This document shows, piece after piece, positions 54,801 to 64,000 of a stretch of DNA of 64,000 nt; within the stretch, counting starts at the first letter, position 1; every line of letters begins with the position of its first letter. Under the pieces are notes generated by a model. It had not been told where the DNA came from. It made no database searches and saw only the letters and a list, made by a program, of their open reading frames with translations. This DNA is from Neurospora tetrasperma FGSC 2508 (Eukaryota > Ascomycota > Sordariomycetes > Sordariales > Sordariaceae), in assembly GCF_000213175.1 (NCBI RefSeq), contig NW_009799102.1:1325309-1389308 (forward strand), written 5' to 3'. A program made the translations under genes and the position numbers.

Positions 54801-56400
54801 GACACGGCCACATCAAGCGTCATGTCGGGCGTCAATTGGGGCTTGCGCCCTCAAGACCGGGCCTCGTCAAAAAGCAGAAAATGATCTGCCACGTGTGGCC
54901 GCCAGTTCATGTATGGTGTGCTGTGCGTTGTGCAGTCTGTGCTGCAACACACCACGAGCTGGGCTTCGGAGCTTGCCCACTTGTGCAGCCCATCCCCGCG
55001 GAGTCCCCAGAAATCCAAGAATCAAGACAGGACCCTTTCCACTTGCTTGGTTCTGATGATGAAACAGTTGCCAAAACAAGGATTCCAACGGCGCCGACTG
55101 GTTTATCAGGGTCCGATGATTGTCCGGAGCAAACCACCGGCATGAGTATCAACACAGCTTGAAGCAGCGAAATGTTTTTTTGTGCATTTTCATTTTTATC
55201 TTATTTTATCATTGCTAACAGAAAGACATAGGCAAAACATTGCTACCGCTGCACAACAGCTCCAAAAACCGCACAGCCCCAGCAGGCATCTAGTTTCCAT
55301 CAAAAAAAAAAATCGGGTCAATTTGACGACATTGCGACTCCGCACACCCGATATCGGAGACACATTTCCATTGCTGTGGTTCGATGCTGCGCTACGACCC
55401 CATGGGGAAGCGTGGAATCGGTGCTTGAAAAAGCTGAAGGATTTGAATCTCAAGTGGCTTCAATCCTGTCGTTCTCATCCTCATTGCGCGGTTGACAAGT
55501 TGGAAAGTCTGGGATCGGCAGTGGCTTCAGGGCGCACTGGGAGATCCGTTATTCGGCTGCCAAGGCAACCAACCACAGCGTGTCGAACTCTCAAATTCAG
55601 CCCAGTGGAGCACCTGGCCTCAAGTCCAGAGCTCTTTCCACGTTCAATGAACTTTGAAAAGCTGTTGAAGAGACATGCAAAAGAGTGACCACATTCAGAA
55701 ATCAGGTTTCTGCCCCGTGTTGTGTACAGACTGGGAAGTACTTCACAGGGCCACTTTTCCAGAACCCCCCCCCCCTCTCTTCGAAGCCACTTCAGGTGTC
55801 GGGTCCGGAACACGCCCCAGATCTGGGGGCAGAGATCCCCGGATCCTCAGATCTGACCCCACGAAAAGAGGGCCGGATGGAGACGATACATACGAGCAAG
55901 CATCACCTGACGTCTTCTTTCCTCTGCCTTGCCTTGCTTTTCCCTTCCTCTCCGTCCCGTTCTTTTCCTCTCCGTCCCGCGATTTATGCTCATTTCAGCC
56001 CCACGGAGAGGAAGGAGCACGGATGCAGGAGACGGGAAAGTGTCTCAACAAGGGCAATTCAAAGCCGGGTTTGACCAAGTGGTTGTTCCCAATCGGATCC
56101 GCTGCATCATATTGCCCCTCTTTACTTGGGCGTTTCCGTGATGAAGGTGGAAAGCTCCCGTTTTACCCGGTCCGCAATGACTCTGCCACGTCCACGCCGC
56201 TCTTGCTGCAGGAGATGGTGCTTATCTGTCGGTCACCTTTGGAAGCTTTCGTGAGAGACCAGAGCACAAGATCAAGAGGCGTGATAGGCTCAAGGTATGG
56301 TGGTTTCCACTAGCAACCCCATTTTCCATGTTCGGATCGGACCGTCGACGACGTCTGCATGTTTTGATCTTTGTCGATCCGGATTTTCACGTGGCGTCAT
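51897..56400. other. GC-rich noncoding or unrecognised region
   Basis: No gene I can name. Frames of 150-240 codons overlap on both strands at 52900-54100 (for example 53528-54103 +), helped by high GC content, and none shows domain features. A weak candidate is listed at 54701-55688. Short TACCTAGGTA-type palindromic words occur near 54580. Confidence 0.4.
54701..55688 (+). CDS. Candidate gene with a degenerate C2H2-like motif, unknown function
   Basis: The first part (54701-55145) reads MRVTHKRRERVCHFPGC and later DRHGHIKRHVGRQLG; the C-x4-C start and the HIKRH end resemble a C2H2 finger with an enlarged 19-residue middle. A possible intron 55146-55221 (weak donor GTATCA, acceptor GCTAACAG) would join it in frame to a second part containing AWNRCLKKLKDLNLKWLQSC and ending KLLKRHAKE. 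The donor is poor and the branch-like CTAAC lies too close to the acceptor, so the model is tentative. The two parts could also be unrelated chance frames in GC-rich DNA. Confidence 0.18.
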
Positions 56401-58347
56401 GACCCCTGGGTAAAGCTATGTATGGACTGTTACACGAGAGCAGTCCCAACATGCCCTGATTTCACATCTGACACTAGATGTGAGTCTATTAACTTTTGCA
56501 CACATGGTTGAGAATTGTTGCTGGGTGGATACTACGTCAATCACAGGCTGAGCCCGCAAGCCTGAGATGAAGCCAGCCCTCATCCCTATATTTAGAGCTT
56601 AGGGCCATTGCTGTCTCGAGCCCACGTGTACCCTCTGATGTATACTACAAGAGTAGCCAGGGTACTTTAGGGCATGACGGTATGGTATAAATCATACATA
56701 ACGTATGACTGTGCGTTTGGAACGGGTGGGAGGATGGCGCTGAAGGTGCCTTGAAACACTTCAATTTTCGTGTCTGTTCAAGTGCTTTGTTTATTTCCTT
56801 TGGTGTTGCCCGGCAGATCGAGATTTGATCAAGCAGAATATTCAACAGTCTCTTGATAAAGAACTAACTGCCATGGGTCGGTCTTGTTGGTCATTCTCTT
56901 CGCGACCACTGTGTTAGGCTTTAAGGTTATAGTTCGACAATCGTTATTCTCTCGTCTAACATGATTCTTTAATGTGTTGAAACTCCGGGGAACAAGTCAA
57001 GCAGCCTCCTCAATAAGCTAAACCTAACCACATCTATATTGATCCGTCGGATTTCCTATCACCGTGTTCATCTAGGAAATGACTCGAAATCCTGCTCGAC
57101 TTTTCCTATGTGAGATGGTGAGTACTGACAGAGCTGGCAATGAAGGCAATGGAGTCACAGTGAATCCTCAACTTGAACTTGAACTTGAACTTGAACTTGA
57201 ACTTGAACCTGAACTTGAGGTGAATGAGTAGGCCAAATCACAGACCTGACTGAATTGACTTGAACTTACACCAGTGATGGAATTTTCTGGATGTCGTGCT
57301 ATCACAGCTTGATCAGGGATGGATACAATATACAATCGATGATTGTACTACCGATAACTAACATGGACTGAAGACAAGAAGTTCAAGAAAAAAGTAAATC
57401 TCAAAAGGGAAGGCTCGATAGGAGGGTTGAATTTATACTCTAATTCTAGAAAGGAACGAGAGTTCAATCCCAGAACACAAACCATCTCAAGTATATCCGT
57501 AGATAGAAGCCACCCACAAAAGTTACCTCGTGCATGAGCCCATAACGGCACGGCTGATGCTAGCCGTCGAACCTGCTACTAGATTGGTACCTCGGTAGCT
57601 CGGGAATGACACGTTGACGAGTTGACGTTGTCACAATGAAGGACCGACAACAATAGGAAGAGGAAAGAGGTTCATGTGCCATCAGTATGCTTCTGAACCG
57701 GAAAGTTACCCGGTGCCTGGTAGCATAACCATGACTGAATCAGAATTACCAAATACCTCTAGATAACTTCAGGAATGACCCTGGAGATCAATTATCTACA
57801 AGTGAACAAACGTTCACCACCACGTTCACGAAAAATACAGATAAAGTCTATTCAAGTTTTAGGTCAACTTATCTAAGTTGTAATGATATATGATAGGAAA
57901 AGAAACAACTTGAAGTGACAGCAAGACAATCCAAGAACAGCGAACTAGCTTCAAGTTATTGAATGAGCCTTTTCAGGATGGGAGAATACTTTGAGTATAG
58001 TTCAGGATTCAGTTCTTGAAGTTGTCTAACCTTTATAGATATATTTGATGGGTTACCCTATTCATTCATGATGGATGCTCAGCTAAGGTTCCTAAATGAT
58101 AGTTCTAGTCTACTAAATGAAACCTGGAAAACCAGCATCTGGCAGACCATATCAAAGTGCCAGACAATCACTAACATGTCACTAAAAGAAATTAGTATAT
58201 CATTCGCTCTGCTTTTGATGTACGACCTTGTGGTTAGTTTTGCCGAGTTTACACATTTTCATTCAAGATAAAGCTTTTATTCCATGCACAGATACACATA
58301 TAATGTGCGAGCGTTTTACATATAATGAAGAGCACACCTCCCCACCA
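56401..58347. other. AT-rich island next to the assembly gap, possible degraded repeat
   Basis: GC content falls to about 36% in 57841-58200 by hand count, against roughly half in the neighbouring DNA. The segment includes a short frame with a Leu-Glu repeat (57079-57231) and borders a gap, which is typical of repeated or RIP-mutated DNA in Neurospora. No element family can be assigned from the sequence. Confidence 0.4.
57172..57219. repeat. (CTTGAA)n hexamer repeat
   Basis: Eight hexamers in a row, six perfect CTTGAA, one CCTGAA, and a final CTTGAG. In the frame starting at the ATG at 57079 it encodes alternating Leu-Glu inside a 50-codon open frame ending at 57231. Confidence 0.9.
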
Positions 58348-59048
58348 NNNNNNNNNNNNNNNNNNNNNNNNNNNNNNNNNNNNNNNNNNNNNNNNNNNNN
58401 NNNNNNNNNNNNNNNNNNNNNNNNNNNNNNNNNNNNNNNNNNNNNNNNNNNNNNNNNNNNNNNNNNNNNNNNNNNNNNNNNNNNNNNNNNNNNNNNNNNN
58501 NNNNNNNNNNNNNNNNNNNNNNNNNNNNNNNNNNNNNNNNNNNNNNNNNNNNNNNNNNNNNNNNNNNNNNNNNNNNNNNNNNNNNNNNNNNNNNNNNNNN
58601 NNNNNNNNNNNNNNNNNNNNNNNNNNNNNNNNNNNNNNNNNNNNNNNNNNNNNNNNNNNNNNNNNNNNNNNNNNNNNNNNNNNNNNNNNNNNNNNNNNNN
58701 NNNNNNNNNNNNNNNNNNNNNNNNNNNNNNNNNNNNNNNNNNNNNNNNNNNNNNNNNNNNNNNNNNNNNNNNNNNNNNNNNNNNNNNNNNNNNNNNNNNN
58801 NNNNNNNNNNNNNNNNNNNNNNNNNNNNNNNNNNNNNNNNNNNNNNNNNNNNNNNNNNNNNNNNNNNNNNNNNNNNNNNNNNNNNNNNNNNNNNNNNNNN
58901 NNNNNNNNNNNNNNNNNNNNNNNNNNNNNNNNNNNNNNNNNNNNNNNNNNNNNNNNNNNNNNNNNNNNNNNNNNNNNNNNNNNNNNNNNNNNNNNNNNNN
59001 NNNNNNNNNNNNNNNNNNNNNNNNNNNNNNNNNNNNNNNNNNNNNNNN
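58348..59048. other. Assembly gap (701 N)
   Basis: Undetermined bases. The right edge is a run of 19 C followed by A-rich sequence, and the left edge is CCTCCCCACCA. Homopolymers or repeats probably stopped the sequence assembly. Long translated frames across the gap are artefacts. Confidence 0.99.
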
Positions 59049-60398
59049 CCCCCCCCCCCCCCCCCCCTTCAAAAAAAAAAGAAGAAAAAAAAGAAAAAGT
59101 CACCCAGCTAGTTGTAATTTCCAAGCAGAGCTGAAGCAACATGTATCACAAGTACTGACAAAAGACTCGACAGGGTTACATCATACTGGTAAGGTGCTTC
59201 GGGTGTATCCACAAGTTCAGACGAAGAATGAAATCCGATCTGTTTTACGCTCAGACTCATCATCCCCCCCCTTCCCTTTCCCCCATCTTTTTGATCGGGG
59301 TTCTCCCACCAGTGTTCCCCTGTTAGGCACATTTTAAGGAGCAAAGTTCGCCACTGCTTAGGATCAGCTGGGGAGGGGGTGTGTGCAGGTGGTTGGCTGC
59401 CACCTTGGATGTAGATCATGTTCTTCCATGACGTTCCTGGAACAGAACGGGATAGAGCTGGATGGAGGTAGATCGTATTATCATCAACTTCTGTCTCCAT
59501 ATTTGAGCTTGACTAGTATATAGATGTACATATGTCGGACGTCCGTAGGTACACAAATTATACTTATGTACGATAGATGCAATGGGCTTGAGAAATTTTC
59601 GGTCTGTGAAGCACATACATATAAACTGCTTTGGGATTGTCAAGATGCGAATACTGAAAACACGGACAGGAGTTTCGGTCACACTACATATCTGTCCTCT
59701 CCGCGAACCGCATGTTCGCTGGCGCATCAACGCATGGGTCCCTTCTTCGAGCGAACAGTTGAACCAGAGACCCCAGCCCGCCCAACGGCCAAGGTTTCAA
59801 GCAAAACTGGGGCAAGCCCACCGGACGCGATTGGCACGCGATTCCGTTTACACGTACACAAAAAAACACGCGGCAAGACACAGCAATAAATGGCAGACAG
59901 CATTTCCACTCGACACAAAGAGGATCATCAAACAGATTGGAATCACCCTCCAGAAAACCCAGAGGGCGTTTTGAGTCAATTAAGCGCTCAAAAAAGTTGC
60001 AAAAGTAGTAACACCCCTATTGTGAATGACCCCTTGATGTGATGTACAGAGCATGTGATAAAAAAAGAGACCCCTCCTTTGCGCGTGATGAAACCCGAAA
60101 AATGACAATCGTGAGATGGAACGCTGCAACCAAGTAAAGTGTGGTGCAAAAGGGGACCGAACATCAACCGCCCTCCTTTTCCCCCATCCTGGATGTCGTG
60201 TTGTTGCCGGTTGTTTAATGTGGTGGTGGTGGCGGTAGTGACATCATCGTCATCATGATAAAAGACGACGACTTTGGTGGTATATAAACATCATGATGAT
60301 TCTGTGTTGGTGATGGGAGAAGACGTGATTGTGATTTGCGTCGTCGTTATGGTGAAGAAAAAAGAAAAAAGACACGCTGGCTAATGACGGCGAGACAT
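59049..60398. other. 3' flank of histone H4
   Basis: Begins with a C19 and an A-rich run. No gene recognised; frames of about 120-130 codons at 59108-59974 have no family features. The last 300 bases are the H4 3' UTR side, with GATGATG/CATCATGATG words near 60250-60300 and no animal-type histone stem-loop seen. Confidence 0.5.
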
Positions 60399-63443
<3,045 letters not shown>

Positions 63444-64000
63444 GCGACTCTTCGACATGGAGTAGTTTGCTTTGGGTTTTCGGGGTAGTCTAGTCAGATT
63501 CTGGGGTTATATCACGGGGCGGTCATGACAACTTTTCTCGCGTCACACTTCGCACTACATTTGGGAATGCGCGTCTGAGTTGATGGATTTTCATTCACGG
63601 CACAACACATGGGGGGTAATCCGGCGTTCTTGATTGCGATGATACTACATTTTCTCTCTCTTCATCTTAGTACTTGATGGCTTGTACATTACAACGCGGG
63701 CACAGCGGCTGGCGAGCACCGGAACAAAAGGACGGATGGCTTTGCACGGCAGCGCTGATGGCGGATTTGGTCTAATAAAGGGCCTGGTTCATGATCACAC
63801 GATACCCTGTCGACAGACATTGCACGTTTACCTTTTTTTCTTCCTGACAACCATTCTCACCACCGTATGCCTGCCTGCTTTGATGATAGATGAGAATGGA
63901 GTTTTGGAGCAAGCGCAAATCATGGGAGTTTAGCTACCTAGCGATTAGGACTACCATAAACATCGCTATGAATGCCAGTAGTCGTAGAAATGACAAACGC
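63444..64000. other. H3 3' flank
   Basis: 3' UTR and downstream DNA of H3 up to the window end. An open frame at 63682-63933 has no recognisable features. No stem-loop histone terminator is obvious, consistent with polyadenylated fungal histone mRNA. Confidence 0.5.

Noticed and set aside
56430-57080. Possible LTR and leader of a copia-like fossil
   Set aside because: Only loose resemblance in composition and ends; no paired repeat and no recognisable element protein in the visible sequence.
58228-59337. Long frames spanning the N gap
   Set aside because: They exist only because undetermined bases contain no stop codons.

Overview
The window is a gene-sparse stretch of a filamentous ascomycete chromosome, almost certainly a Neurospora species (N. 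crassa or a close sibling). The evidence is short GT-AG introns of about 60-80 nt, pyrimidine- and CAAC-rich leaders before start codons, orthologues that match Neurospora proteins as I remember them, and a gene order (pentafunctional arom, sugar transporter, divergent H4/H3 pair) that I recall from N. crassa linkage group II. The species and linkage group are inferences from memory.

Left part (1-22110): the 3' two-thirds of a PRMT5/Skb1 arginine methyltransferase (+); three-exon SmF (-); a three-exon Rtp1/Tango6-type RNA polymerase II assembly factor (-) with a GC-AG intron; about 5.7 kb without a convincing gene; a small two-exon Cys-rich protein (-); an 841-residue AT-hook protein (+); a possible small Cys-rich protein (+); and five-exon XPD/Rad3 helicase (-). 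Methyltransferase, snRNP core, Pol II assembly and TFIIH helicase all belong to transcription or RNA processing. They are separately transcribed neighbours, not an operon.

Middle part (22110-47745): a C2H2 transcription factor gene (-) sits alone between two roughly 8 kb gene-poor flanks. The left flank holds one copy of a dispersed repeat; the right one holds simple repeats and pyrimidine tracts. Then comes the AROM pentafunctional enzyme (-), with a perfect CPC1/Gcn4-type TGACTCA site 282 bp upstream of its start.

Right part (47746-64000): a glucose-type MFS transporter (-), about 11 kb of noncoding or unrecognised DNA containing the second copy of the dispersed repeat, a 36-40% GC island next to a 701-nt assembly gap, and finally the divergent histone H4 (-) and H3 (+) genes around a 2.1 kb shared promoter region with CCAAT motifs and a perfect 18-bp palindrome.

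I did not find a new multi-gene system. The most promising leads are the C-terminal motif of the AT-hook protein (resembling the RAD51-binding tail of RAD51AP1), the diverged dispersed repeat, and the unexplained gene-poor blocks around the transcription factor.
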